Below are positions 53,606-61,309 of a stretch of 61,309 bases of DNA, one piece after another (the stretch's first letter is position 1; the number at the start of each line of letters is the position of its first letter). The notes beneath the pieces were generated by a model. The model had not been told where the DNA came from, made no database searches, and saw only the letters and a program-made list of their open reading frames with translations. Position numbers and translations under genes: made by a program. Origin of the DNA: Alphaproteobacteria bacterium (lineage in GTDB: Bacteria; Pseudomonadota; Alphaproteobacteria; JAJTHO01; CANGXP01). The stretch lies in the NCBI GenBank assembly GCA_947457935.1, contig CANGXP010000006.1:1-61309 (forward strand), read 5' to 3'.

Positions 53606-54922
53606 CTAGCATCCCTCTTGTTGTAACGTGGCACAGAGTGTTTTTATGTGCGCTTCTGTGGTTAGCTCTGTTGCGGTGAGCAGCAAATCATGGGGGCGAT
53701 CTTGATAAAAACGACTTAGCGGAATGCCCGCAAGAATGCCTTGTTTTGCAAGGGCTTCCACCACTGCTGCTGCGGGTTTTTTAAGCTGCACCGTAAACTC
53801 ATTGAAGAACGAGGTATTGAGGATTGCTATCCCGATGTTCTCGAGGCTTTCTGCAAGCTGCACTGCTTTGGCGTGGTTTAAGGCTGCTAGTTTTTGCAAG
53901 CCGTCTGCCCCCAACAAGCTCAAGTGAATACTAAAAGCAAGCGCGCACAATCCAGAATTGGTGCAAATGTTGCTGGTGGCTTTGTCGCGTCTGATGTGTT
54001 GCTCACGGGTTGAGAGCGTCAGCACCCAACTGCGCCGCCCCAACGTGTCTACCGTTTGACCGCACAACCTGCCCGGGATTTGCCGCAATAACTCTTGTTT
54101 GCAAGCGAACAGCCCGACATGGGGTCCCCCGAAACTCATCGGCACGCCAAGCGATTGTCCTTCTGCAACCACAATATCCGCGCCCCATGCCGCAGGCGGC
54201 TCTAACGCGCCTAGGGCAACAATCTCCGTGCACACGGCAATCAGCAAAATCCCTTTGGCTTTGCATTGCGTACTGAGGGCGCGATAATCAGGAATATTTC
54301 CAAAAAAATCAGGGTATTGTACCACCACACAAGAAATATCAGGGGCATTGAGGGCAATCGCTGAGAGAGACTGCTTTGCAACGTTAAACCCTGTCATCGC
54401 CGCGTAGGTTTCCGCTACTTCCGCATAGTGCGGGTGCACGCCATCCACAAGAATTGCGGTATTTTTCTTGGTGACACGATTTGCCATCATGATTGCTTCA
54501 ACACAGGCGGTTGAGCCATCATAGAGCGATGCATTGGCAATATCCATGCCCGTGAGCATGGCGACTTGTGTTTGAAATTCAAACAGATATTGCAGCGTGC
54601 CTTGCGAGATTTCAGGTTGGTAGGGGGTGTAGGAGGTAAGAAACTCGCCGCGCTGGATGAGGGCATCAACTGCTGCAGGAATATGATGCCGATAGACACC
54701 CCCGCCGATAAAAAATGGCGCATCGTTGGCGTTAAGATTTTTAGCAGCAGTTGCTTGAAAGTACTGCTCTACAACATATTCTGGTTGATGCAATGGCAGC
54801 GGCAACAAGCCTTGAATACGGGCTTGTTCGGGGATGCCTGCAAATAAATCTTCAGGTGTTTTAACACCAATACTATCGCACATTTCAGCGCGATTTGTTG
54901 CGGTGAGGGGGAGATAACGCAT
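53606..54922 (-). CDS. gcvPA: Glycine dehydrogenase subunit 1, GcvPA
   Basis: N-terminal half of the P protein. It begins MRYLPLTATNRAEMCDSIG, with the family motif SYTPYQPEISQGTLQYLFEFQTQVAMLTGMDIANASLYDG (core TPYQPEISQGTLQ), then SLGVPMSFGGPHVGLFA and TREQHIRRDKATSNICTN. 438 aa is normal. The ATG overlaps the gcvH stop by 1 bp, and the end is 3 bp before gcvPB; the three genes are clearly one transcript. Confidence 0.97.
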   Translation of the reverse strand: MRYLPLTATNRAEMCDSIGVKTPEDLFAGIPEQARIQGLLPLPLHQPEYVVEQYFQATAAKNLNANDAPFFIGGGVYRHHIPAAVDALIQRGEFLTSYTPYQPEISQGTLQYLFEFQTQVAMLTGMDIANASLYDGSTACVEAIMMANRVTKKNTAILVDGVHPHYAEVAETYAAMTGFNVAKQSLSAIALNAPDISCVVVQYPDFFGNIPDYRALSTQCKAKGILLIAVCTEIVALGALEPPAAWGADIVVAEGQSLGVPMSFGGPHVGLFACKQELLRQIPGRLCGQTVDTLGRRSWVLTLSTREQHIRRDKATSNICTNSGLCALAFSIHLSLLGADGLQKLAALNHAKAVQLAESLENIGIAILNTSFFNEFTVQLKKPAAAVVEALAKQGILAGIPLSRFYQDRPHDLLLTATELTTEAHIKTLCATLQQEGC

Positions 54923-55305
54923 TAGTGCTGAATCCCCTCTAGGTGTGCCTCATAGCCTGCTTTATCGAACAAGCCTTCTAATTGAGCAGGATTAGTGAGG
55001 GTAAGCTTTACAAACCAACCGTCATTTTCCGCATGGCTGTTAATAAGCGCGGGGTTGTCCACTAATGCGGCGTTGACTTCTGCCACTGTGCCATCAAGCG
55101 GCGCATACACTTCGCTTGCGGCTTTAACGGATTCTACCACCGCCATTTCTTGTTGTTGTTTGACAACTTTCCCAATGGTGGGCAATTCCACAAACACCAC
55201 GTCACCGAGTTGTTCTTGGGCGTATTGTGTGATGCCCACAATGGCGGTGTTGTCTGCTTGCAGCTCTAGCCACTCATGGTCTTTGGTGTAGTATTTCTTG
55301 GTCAT
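54922..55305 (-). CDS. gcvH: Glycine cleavage H protein
   Basis: Lipoyl-carrier protein that shuttles the aminomethyl group between P, T and L proteins. The lipoylated lysine is K61 in AVVESVKAASEVYAPL. The N-terminal KKYYTKDHEWLEL and the C-terminal NDGWFVKLTLTNPAQLEGL are diagnostic. 127 aa is normal. Confidence 0.98.
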   Translation of the reverse strand: MTKKYYTKDHEWLELQADNTAIVGITQYAQEQLGDVVFVELPTIGKVVKQQQEMAVVESVKAASEVYAPLDGTVAEVNAALVDNPALINSHAENDGWFVKLTLTNPAQLEGLFDKAGYEAHLEGIQH

Positions 55306-55337
55306 AGTAATGCGTGCCTTTAATTAATCAGTGATTT

Positions 55338-56426
55338 TTATTTTTTGTAGGTGTTGGCAACAAACGGCATTTTAGTGCGTGTGAGGGTGAAATGTCGATC
55401 GCGCTGTTTGGCATGAAAAGTGGTCTCCTTGGCGAAGGCTTTTTGTACATAGCCCATCGCGATGGGATAGCCTAGTGTTGGGCTGTGTGTTCCACTGGTG
55501 ATCATGCCTATTTCTGTGCCGTCTGCAGCATGAATTTTCGCCCCTTCTCGCAACGGTGCTTTGCCACTGACAACAAAGCCAAGTCGCACTGTTGCAGCAC
55601 CGCCAGCCAATTCAGCAAGAATTTTTTCAGCAGCAGGAAAGCGGGGGGATTGGCGTTGTTGCTTACCAATGACCCACGAAAGGCTGGCAGCAACAGGGGA
55701 CGTTGCCTCATCTAAATCGTGTCCATAGAGGCATAGTCCTGCTTCTAAACGTAGTGTATCCCGTGCGCCTAATCCTGCGGGTTTAAGAAGCGGATTTTTC
55801 AATAGTTCCGTGGCAATTTCTGTTGCAAATTTACCTTCAACCGAAATCTCAAAGCCATCTTCCCCTGTGTAGCCCGAACGGGTGAGGTAGCACGGAATGC
55901 CTAGAACTTCGGTAAAGCCCCCCGTCATAAAATTGAGCGTTTTTGCAAGGGGTGTATACGCCGCAAGAATACTCTCGGCGGCGAGACCCTGAATGGCAAT
56001 GAGCGCATAGTGGGGAAGTTCAGTAAGCGTGATAGTGGCGGGTAAATGTGCTTTGAAGTGTTCAAAATCAACAGCTTTTCGGGCGGCATTCACCACTACT
56101 AGAAAATCATCCTCGCGACGGGTAATCATCACATCATCAATAATGCCGCCATTCTTGTTGAGTAGCACGCTATAGCGCATTTGGTGAGGCGCAAGCGTTG
56201 TAATATCGCTGGGTACAAGCGTTTCAAGAAATTCTGCAACATCTGCGCCTTTAAGAACACACTGCCCCATATGCGAGACATCAAATAAACTAGCGTGTTC
56301 GCGTGTGTGCAAGTGTTCTGCCATAATGCCTGCATACTGCAACGGCATCTGATACCCTGCAAAAGGCACGATTTTCGCGCTCAAAGCAGTGTGAAGCAGA
56401 TGAAGGGGCGTGTGCTGTAAAAACAT
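55338..56426 (-). CDS. gcvT: Aminomethyltransferase GcvT
   Basis: T protein, which passes the methylene group to tetrahydrofolate and releases ammonia. N-terminal TPLHLLHTALSAKIVPFAGYQMPLQY, SLFDVSHMGQC, NKNGGIIDDVMITR, YTGEDGFEISV and GLGARDTLRLEAGLCLYGHD are present. The ATG at 56426 is chosen; one at 56432 would add two residues. 362 aa is normal. It is first in the gcv operon; the upstream region is short and shows no glycine riboswitch. Confidence 0.97.
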   Translation of the reverse strand: MFLQHTPLHLLHTALSAKIVPFAGYQMPLQYAGIMAEHLHTREHASLFDVSHMGQCVLKGADVAEFLETLVPSDITTLAPHQMRYSVLLNKNGGIIDDVMITRREDDFLVVVNAARKAVDFEHFKAHLPATITLTELPHYALIAIQGLAAESILAAYTPLAKTLNFMTGGFTEVLGIPCYLTRSGYTGEDGFEISVEGKFATEIATELLKNPLLKPAGLGARDTLRLEAGLCLYGHDLDEATSPVAASLSWVIGKQQRQSPRFPAAEKILAELAGGAATVRLGFVVSGKAPLREGAKIHAADGTEIGMITSGTHSPTLGYPIAMGYVQKAFAKETTFHAKQRDRHFTLTRTKMPFVANTYKK

Positions 56427-56535
56427 ATTCATGGAAACAGAGGCTAGAACCTTCTGTGTAAAAATTCAACGCTAGAATCGGGAATATTGTAAAAAATAGT
56501 CGTCATTGTGCTCTTTGTTCAGTAGGGTGATGGCT

Positions 56536-57303
56536 ATGAATCTTGTTACCCTCCTGCCGCAAGAAGTGTTCCATTTCGTGTTTTTGTTGGCACGATTGGG
56601 CAGTCTTATTATGGTGCTCCCGGGGTTTAACGAGGGCTATGTGAACCCAAGAGGGCGCGTTGCGTTTGCCGCAATTTTTGCACTGGTGTTATTGCCTGTT
56701 ATTCCTGCCCCCCCGTTCCCAGATCAACCGTTTATGCTTTTCTTTATTATTGTGGGAGAAGTTTTAGTGGGGCTGTTTATGGGCTTCATAGCAAAATTTA
56801 TCATAGCGGCGTTGGATGTTGCAGGCACGATTATGGGGTTGCAGTCAGGCATTGCGAACCTCATTATTTTTAATCCCGCAATGGCACAGCAAACAGGCGT
56901 GTTGAGCGTGTTTTTGATGATGGTGGGCATGGCGGTTATTTTTGTGTCTAATCTACATCATTTGGCGTTAGCGGCTATTGTTGACAGCTATATTTTGATG
57001 CCAAGCGGTGTGGCTGTGCCGATTGGGGATATGAGTGATTTTTTATCGCGGATGCTAAGCAAGTCGTTCTCATTGGGGATGCAAATATCTGCCCCTTTGA
57101 TAGTGATTGGCGTGGTGTTTAACGTAGGCATGGGGCTTTTATCGCGGCTGATGCCACAACTGCAAATTTTCTTTCTTGCCACGCCTGTGCAGTTGCTGTT
57201 GGGCTTTTTTACGATAATGATTTGCCTGCAAGCAGGCATGTATGTTTTTGCAGAGAGTTATCAGCAACAGTTGATGAGTTTTATGACGGTGGGTGTCGAA
57301 TAA
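56536..57303 (+). CDS. fliR: Flagellar export apparatus protein FliR
   Basis: Polytopic component of the type III export gate, about 255 aa with six hydrophobic helices. N-terminal VFHFVFLLARLGSLIMVLPGF, then FIIVGEVLVGLFMGFIAKFIIAALDVAG (core GEVLVGLFMGF), GLQSGIANLIIFNP and GVVFNVGMGLLSRLMPQLQIFFLATPVQ (core LMPQLQIFFLATPVQ) match FliR. The ATG at 56536 has AGTAGGG upstream at proper spacing; upstream ATG/TTG codons are too close to it. It is a single flagellar gene here, away from the flgFGAH operon, and is convergent with the ABC gene (stop codons adjacent). Confidence 0.96.
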   Translation: MNLVTLLPQEVFHFVFLLARLGSLIMVLPGFNEGYVNPRGRVAFAAIFALVLLPVIPAPPFPDQPFMLFFIIVGEVLVGLFMGFIAKFIIAALDVAGTIMGLQSGIANLIIFNPAMAQQTGVLSVFLMMVGMAVIFVSNLHHLALAAIVDSYILMPSGVAVPIGDMSDFLSRMLSKSFSLGMQISAPLIVIGVVFNVGMGLLSRLMPQLQIFFLATPVQLLLGFFTIMICLQAGMYVFAESYQQQLMSFMTVGVE

Positions 57304-59106
57304 TCAGACGATTTGCCCCAACTGCCTAAAGTACGCCGAGTTCTTCAGCAGGTCTGCATAGCTGCCGCGTTCGATAATCTCCCCGCTTTTGAATAGCAGA
57401 ATTTCATCGCATTCATCAAGGGTTGCAAGGCGATGAGCAATCATCACAATGGTAACGCGTTTGTTGCAATAGGCGTGGAGTTTTTGGATGAATTCTTGCT
57501 CTGTAATTGCATCAAGAGCAGAAGTGCCCTCATCAATCACCAATACTTGCGGCTTTTTAAGGAGTCCCCGTGCGAGTCCCAGCCGTTGGCGTTGTCCGCC
57601 TGAAAGCCGCACGCCCCTGTCTCCCACAGGTGTATCTAAGCCTTGCGGCAGACTTTGAATAATATCTTGGAGTTCGCACACCGCCAAAATATCCTCAAAC
57701 TCTTGTTCAGAAACAAGGTCGGTATTTGAAAAGATAAGGTTGTCACGAATGGTGCCGTCAAACAGTGAGATATGCTGCGGAACATAGGCAAGATGCTGGC
57801 GGCAAAACCGTTTATAAGTCACATGCCCCATCTCTTCGCCGTCAATATCAATCGTCCCTTTTGTTTGCTGATGAAGAGCAACGATAAGGTCGATAAAGGT
57901 CGTTTTTCCTGCGCCTGATACCCCTGCAATGCCATAGCAACGACCCCGTTCAAGGCTCACATCAATACCGTTGAGCGCAGGCAATTTCACGTTATCATAA
58001 CTAAAATTGATATTGCGGAAGGTAATAGAACGCCAGTCTTCGTTAAACTCAGGGGGAACCGCAAGCGGCTTCAGGGTAGATGTGGGTGCGCGTTCAATTG
58101 TATCCACGGTTTTGAGCAGCATGCGATAAATCGGCATGGAAAACTTAACGTGGGTAATATTGCCCAGCATACGGTTGAGCGGTGGCATGAGGCGATAGGC
58201 ACCCAGCACAAAGATAGACAGCTCGGTAATATCCCCCGTTGCTGCATAATTGGTGTAGTGCAACAATAGCAAAAACACGGCAATCATAAAGAATACAATA
58301 AATCCCATGAAAATAGTCACGGAATTATTGATGGTGTAATAACGGGCGTTCACATCCGCAAAAGCAAGATGTTGCTCTAAAAATTTCTTTACGAAATTAT
58401 CGATATTACCGTTTATTTTAATATCTTTTGCGCTCGACATAATGTCATTTGCTTGTTTTTGTAACGAGTCGCGCATTTCCATCGCTTGTTTGCCCAGCCC
58501 GCCGATGCGTTGTTGAATCCCCCAATAAAACAACACGGAAATCATCGCGCCAATGCTGCACAAAACCAGCGTTTTTTGCACGTCTACAATAAGCAATAGG
58601 AAGAAAATCGCGAGAAAAATAAAGAAATCGGCGATAATCAGCATGGCGTTGCGAAAAATCGCGTTGGCGTAGGTGCTCACTTCGTGGATAATGTGTTGCG
58701 TAAGAACGCTACTGTTATTTTCTAAGAAAAAGCTGTAACTCTTTTGCAGCAAGCGTTTCATCAGTTGCGCAGAGAGTTCTGCCTGTTTTACGCCCACCAA
58801 TGTGTATGTTTGCTTTTGCATGAAAAAAGCATACGCCGTTTTTGCCATGATAAACGTGGTGAGAAACAGGAAAACAAACAGCGGCAGGTTATCTGTAGGG
58901 ATCTGCAGCGGGTTATAGTCAACGAACGCACCATTATGAAAAAATACCAAATCAATGAAGGCTTTCACGAATAAAATCATGAAACTTTCGCTTAAACCCA
59001 CAATAGCCGAACCCAAGACGATTGCCCAAAAAGACTTGCGTTCTTTTGGCTCGAGGAACGAGAAAAAGTTTTTTAGTTCTTGGGCGAGAGCACTGCGGAG
59101 TCCCAT
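57304..59106 (-). CDS. ABC exporter, permease-ATPase fusion (MsbA/PglK-like)
   Basis: 600-aa half-transporter with six membrane helices in about 20-320 and a C-terminal ATPase. Walker A GVSGAGKTT lies near 400, the signature is LSGGQRQRLGLARGLL and Walker B VLVIDEGTSALD. Homology is to lipid or lipid-linked-oligosaccharide flippases of the MsbA/PglK type, but the substrate cannot be read from sequence. The polysaccharide genes at 31-36 kb could supply one. It is divergent from rpoH with a 170-bp gap. Confidence 0.92.
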   Translation of the reverse strand: MGLRSALAQELKNFFSFLEPKERKSFWAIVLGSAIVGLSESFMILFVKAFIDLVFFHNGAFVDYNPLQIPTDNLPLFVFLFLTTFIMAKTAYAFFMQKQTYTLVGVKQAELSAQLMKRLLQKSYSFFLENNSSVLTQHIIHEVSTYANAIFRNAMLIIADFFIFLAIFFLLLIVDVQKTLVLCSIGAMISVLFYWGIQQRIGGLGKQAMEMRDSLQKQANDIMSSAKDIKINGNIDNFVKKFLEQHLAFADVNARYYTINNSVTIFMGFIVFFMIAVFLLLLHYTNYAATGDITELSIFVLGAYRLMPPLNRMLGNITHVKFSMPIYRMLLKTVDTIERAPTSTLKPLAVPPEFNEDWRSITFRNINFSYDNVKLPALNGIDVSLERGRCYGIAGVSGAGKTTFIDLIVALHQQTKGTIDIDGEEMGHVTYKRFCRQHLAYVPQHISLFDGTIRDNLIFSNTDLVSEQEFEDILAVCELQDIIQSLPQGLDTPVGDRGVRLSGGQRQRLGLARGLLKKPQVLVIDEGTSALDAITEQEFIQKLHAYCNKRVTIVMIAHRLATLDECDEILLFKSGEIIERGSYADLLKNSAYFRQLGQIV

Positions 59107-59193
59107 ATTTAACCTTATATTTTTAGAGGGCTTAAATCGTCTCTACACCATCGCTTTAGCCCCGTCTACAAAAGATGAATAGTGAGGAGGGGC

Positions 59194-59222
59194 TTGACAA
59201 AACCAAGAAAAAAACATACTTT
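59194..59222 (+). promoter_or_regulatory. Promoter of rpoH
   Basis: A perfect -35 TTGACA (59194-59199) is followed by a 15-17 bp spacer and a weak -10 (CATACT at 59215-59220 or TACTTT at 59217-59222). Transcription would begin at about 59226-59230, inside the CIRCE element, as expected for HrcA repression. Confidence 0.6.
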
Positions 59223-59247
59223 AGCACTGTTTGATGTGGAGTGCTAA
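59221..59247. promoter_or_regulatory. CIRCE element (HrcA operator) before rpoH
   Basis: TTAGCACTG (59221-59229), nine bases TTTGATGTG (59230-59238), GAGTGCTAA (59239-59247). This is the CIRCE consensus TTAGCACTC-N9-GAGTGCTAA with a single changed base at the end of the first arm. It sits 30 bp before the rpoH start, right where an HrcA repressor would block the promoter at 59194-59222. hrcA itself is not in the window. Confidence 0.93.
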
Positions 59248-59276
59248 AATACCACAAAACAATGAGGAGTATGACA

Positions 59277-60152
59277 ATGTCTACTGCAACAATGAATCTT
59301 CCCGTACTGGTTGGCGAATCAGGTCTTGCCGCATATTTACAAAAAATCAGAGCATTCCCCGTGTTATCGCATGAGCAAGAGCTAAGCCTTGCGAAACGCT
59401 GGCGAGATACACAAGATCTGAAAGCAGCGCATGTTTTAGTGACGAGTCATTTGCGTCTTGTGGCAAAGATGGCGTTGAAATTCCGTGGCTATGGTTTGCC
59501 GATGGCAGATATGATTGCTGAAGGCAACATGGGGTTGATGCAGGCCGTCAAAAAATTTGATCCTGATAAAGGGTTTCGCCTCTCTACCTACGCGATGTGG
59601 TGGATTAAAGCCTCGATGCAGGAATTTGTGTTGCATAGTTGGTCAATGGTGAAAATTGGCACAACATCCGCGCAAAAAAAGTTATTTTTCAATTTGCGTC
59701 GTTTAAAGGGAAAAATGCTTGCACATGATGGCGAAGAAAACAGCCACGATCTTACCATGGCGCAAGCAGAACAAATTGCAGCCCATTTATCCGTTACGCC
59801 TCGGGAAGTTTATGAAATGAACGGGCGGATGGCGGCGAATGATCACTCGCTTAATGCGCCCATTTCTGGCGATGTTGAGCGGATTGAGTGGCAAGATACG
59901 CTGGTGGATCAAACCAGCAGCCCTGAATATGCACTGGTTGAAGCGGATGAGTATGACAAGCGCAAATCCTCCCTTAATAAGGCAATACGTTTGTTAAATG
60001 AACGGGAAAAAGAAATTTTTACAGCACGCCGTTTGACCGATCCTGCGTTGACGCTGGAAGAATTGAGTGTGATCCATAATATCTCCCGCGAGCGCGTCCG
60101 CCAAATTGAAAATAAGGCGTTTGAGAAAGTGCAAGGGGCGATGGTGGTTTGA
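59277..60152 (+). CDS. rpoH: Heat-shock sigma factor RpoH (sigma-32)
   Basis: 291-aa sigma factor. Region 2 (LAKRWRDTQDLKAAHVLVTSHLRLVAKMALKFRG, GNMGLMQAVKKFDPDKGFRLSTYAMWWIKASMQEFVL with core DPDKGFRLSTYAMWWIKA) and region 4 (ISRERVRQIENKAFEKV) are complete. The RpoH box, AQKKLFFNLRRLKGKM, separates it from RpoD and RpoS. The ATG at 59277 has GAGGAG eight bases upstream; two earlier ATGs are too close. Region 1.1 is absent, as expected. Control by CIRCE upstream joins the HrcA and sigma-32 circuits; FtsH (at 4-6 kb) is the likely protease. Confidence 0.97.
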   Translation: MSTATMNLPVLVGESGLAAYLQKIRAFPVLSHEQELSLAKRWRDTQDLKAAHVLVTSHLRLVAKMALKFRGYGLPMADMIAEGNMGLMQAVKKFDPDKGFRLSTYAMWWIKASMQEFVLHSWSMVKIGTTSAQKKLFFNLRRLKGKMLAHDGEENSHDLTMAQAEQIAAHLSVTPREVYEMNGRMAANDHSLNAPISGDVERIEWQDTLVDQTSSPEYALVEADEYDKRKSSLNKAIRLLNEREKEIFTARRLTDPALTLEELSVIHNISRERVRQIENKAFEKVQGAMVV

Positions 60153-61070
60153 TTATCTTTCCTGTGTGTTCCTCAGGAAATTTTCGACTGTAAAGAAATT
60201 GTTTGAATGCTCTGCACTCTCTTTTTGGCGAGGATTATCTGAAGTTATTAGCTTGTGCTGTTCATTAATGAGGCTTCGCATTTGTGGCAGCATATCAACC
60301 GCATCAACCCACAAAGAAACTTTGTCTTCAACGGTGCCATAGTTAATGCAGTCAATCATATTCATTTCTGCATTACTTGAGAAATCAGCCTGAACTCCTG
60401 TTATCGTGGCGCGGACTGTATCCTCAAAAAGATGGAGTGCTTCAACAACACTCCCGTTGTTGTTGTGTCCGAATTGGTATTTGGGAAAGGATACAGTGTT
60501 CCATTCACGTGTCTTGGTGTTGAAATTTTGCGTCTTCGCAAGAAAAAAACTGTTATTAAGAAGATTTGCAGGGTGATACGAGTGATGATCGCAGGTCGCC
60601 GTTCTGTTGCTTGCATCGGTAAAGCTCAAAGTGTGACCAACTGCTAGAGAATAAGGGGTGATTTGATTAATTGTGGCAATGATGTCTTGCTTAAATTTTT
60701 CTCGAAAAGAATGTAATTCTTGTTGTTCGGGGTATACTGCTTTTGCAGAAGATTGGAGAGTATCTTTGCGATACTGTGCCAACAGCGGCAATAATTCATA
60801 TACCAGTGCCGCCGCAAGATAGGCATGTAAGGGATATTTAAGTTGCTTAATCGGAATGGTATTCTCGACATATCTGACTAAATGAGACGAGAAAATACGA
60901 TGTAAAACATCAAAATCCTGATCTCGTAAATAGACCATTTCACTCAAAGGTAGGTTGAATCCGTGATAATCACGCAAGTGTCGTAGCGTGTTTCGCTCCG
61001 TTACGGGCAAATCGCTTGGTGAGGGTGTGTTGGCGCATTTTTCTATAGTCATTCCTAAAATAACTGTCAT
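60153..61070 (-). CDS. Hypothetical protein, 305 aa
   Basis: Unrecognised. Soluble, without a signal peptide. The N-terminal third is helical (TERNTLRHLRDYHGFNLPL, LRDQDFDVLHRIFSSHLVRYVENTIPIK), the middle part is charged and helical (SFREKFKQDIIATINQIT), then a His/Asn-rich segment (ASNRTATCDHHSYHPANLLNN) is followed by mixed structure. No catalytic motif is evident, though the DHHSYH cluster could bind metal. Codon use looks more AT-rich than the neighbours, which with the IS at the right edge suggests acquisition. The start is uncertain: an 18-bp tandem duplication (61048-61083) puts in-frame ATGs at 61070 and 61052; the second, shorter start gives 299 aa. Stop is adjacent to the rpoH stop. 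Confidence 0.7.
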   Translation of the reverse strand: MTVILGMTIEKCANTPSPSDLPVTERNTLRHLRDYHGFNLPLSEMVYLRDQDFDVLHRIFSSHLVRYVENTIPIKQLKYPLHAYLAAALVYELLPLLAQYRKDTLQSSAKAVYPEQQELHSFREKFKQDIIATINQITPYSLAVGHTLSFTDASNRTATCDHHSYHPANLLNNSFFLAKTQNFNTKTREWNTVSFPKYQFGHNNNGSVVEALHLFEDTVRATITGVQADFSSNAEMNMIDCINYGTVEDKVSLWVDAVDMLPQMRSLINEQHKLITSDNPRQKESAEHSNNFFTVENFLRNTQER

Positions 61071-61083
61071 TCCTAAAATAACT
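61048..61083. repeat. Tandem 18-bp duplication at the start of the 305-aa gene
   Basis: GTCATTCCTAAAATAACT is present twice in immediate succession (61048-61065 and 61066-61083). The ATG codons of the two possible starts lie one in each copy. This is a recent slipped-strand type of duplication. Confidence 0.85.
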
Positions 61084-61126
61084 TGCCCAAACTATAAATT
61101 TTATGATATATTGAGTGATGAGCTAC

Positions 61127-61309
61127 AGCAGGACTTACGCAGCTGAGTGATTCACATCACCAGTCTGAGTGGATTATTCAACGCTGAATATACATAGTCA
61201 TAGAGTAATTTTTCTTTTAGTTGATAGACGGTAGTTTTGAGGGCATATGCGGCGCGTTTAAGGATAACCCAAGCGAGATTTACGCACGCGATATGGTTCC
61301 GCTGCGCAC
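61127..61309 (-). mobile_element. Insertion sequence, 3' end (cut by window edge)
   Basis: CAGCAGGACTTACGCAG, starting at about 61127, resembles the terminal inverted repeat of IS4/IS701-like elements (TAGGACTTACGCA type), and the transposase 3' end follows 25 bp inside. The other end lies beyond the window, so size and target duplication are not seen. Confidence 0.7.
61152..61309 (-). CDS. DDE transposase, C-terminal part
   Basis: The last 51 codons are visible, reading from the edge to a TGA at 61152-61154. The product includes RNHIACVNLAWVILKRAAYA, then VYQLKEKLLYDYVYSALNNP. The RNHI-x-C-x-LAWV-x-LK and YQLK-x-x-LL pattern is that of the C-terminal tail of IS4/IS701-like DDE transposases. 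The start and catalytic part are outside the window. Confidence 0.72.
   Translation of the reverse strand, partial: AQRNHIACVNLAWVILKRAAYALKTTVYQLKEKLLYDYVYSALNNPLRLVM

Noticed and set aside
56427-56535. Glycine riboswitch upstream of gcvT
   Set aside because: The gap is only about 100 bp and shows no paired glycine-aptamer motifs on the minus strand.

Overview
The window is a stretch of an alphaproteobacterial chromosome. This is inferred from the flgF-flgG-flgA-flgH order, the alphaproteobacterial type of heme A synthase, a response regulator with a PDRRR-type tail, a DUF2336 protein, an RpoH-type heat-shock sigma factor, and a chemotaxis operon with cheD and no cheZ. Base composition looks moderate. 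The order cannot be fixed from the sequence alone. The organism appears flagellated, chemotactic and aerobic (heme A implies an aa3-type oxidase). No rRNA, CRISPR array or prophage is visible; one IS is cut by the right edge.

Layout. 1-3.4 kb: flagellar rod/ring operon flgFGAH (minus strand) with a good sigma-54 promoter. 3.6-4 kb: an orphan small gene behind a hairpin leader. 4-8.1 kb: cpoB, tilS, ftsH (minus). 8.2-13.7 kb: a small Cys-containing secreted protein, ctaA, a response regulator (minus), then yebC-ruvC-[DUF559]-ruvA-ruvB, where a DUF559 nuclease-like gene bounded by inverted repeats sits inside the ruv operon. 13.8-20 kb: a beta-helix-like repeat protein, a TPR protein, dapD with a HAD phosphatase, and a DUF2336 protein. 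20.1-20.9 kb: tRNA-Gly, a broken partial copy of its 3' half, and hicAB. 21-25.4 kb: alaS and a Kef-type antiporter. 25.3-31 kb: phd-PIN toxin-antitoxin pair coupled to glmM, a GNAT gene and thiD (thiD carries an in-frame palindromic insertion), then dapE and brnTA. 31-36.6 kb: a uronic-acid exopolysaccharide group (heparinase-like lyase, AlgD-like dehydrogenase, glycosyltransferase), a zinc-ribbon/DUF3426 protein and a DUF465 protein.

36.9-52.1 kb is the most distinctive part: an MCP gene followed by a long co-directional chemotaxis operon. The order is STAS-like, cheY, a 56-aa ORF, cheA, cheW, a PAS-containing MCP, cheR, cheD, cheB, a soluble protein with two complete MCP-signalling halves, a STAS antagonist, an RsbW-like/REC/PP2C triple fusion and a LOV photoreceptor. 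CheA, CheY and CheB are the phosphorelay. CheR, CheB and CheD are adaptation enzymes. The last four genes suggest a second, partner-switching output that could be controlled by phosphorylation and blue light.

52-57.3 kb: the complete glycine cleavage operon gcvT-gcvH-gcvPA-gcvPB (minus) and fliR (plus). 57.3-61.3 kb: an ABC exporter (minus), rpoH behind a CIRCE element, an unknown protein, and the 3' end of an IS transposase. Dispersed palindromic repeats of several families lie between genes, and at least two have entered coding units (the ruv operon and thiD).
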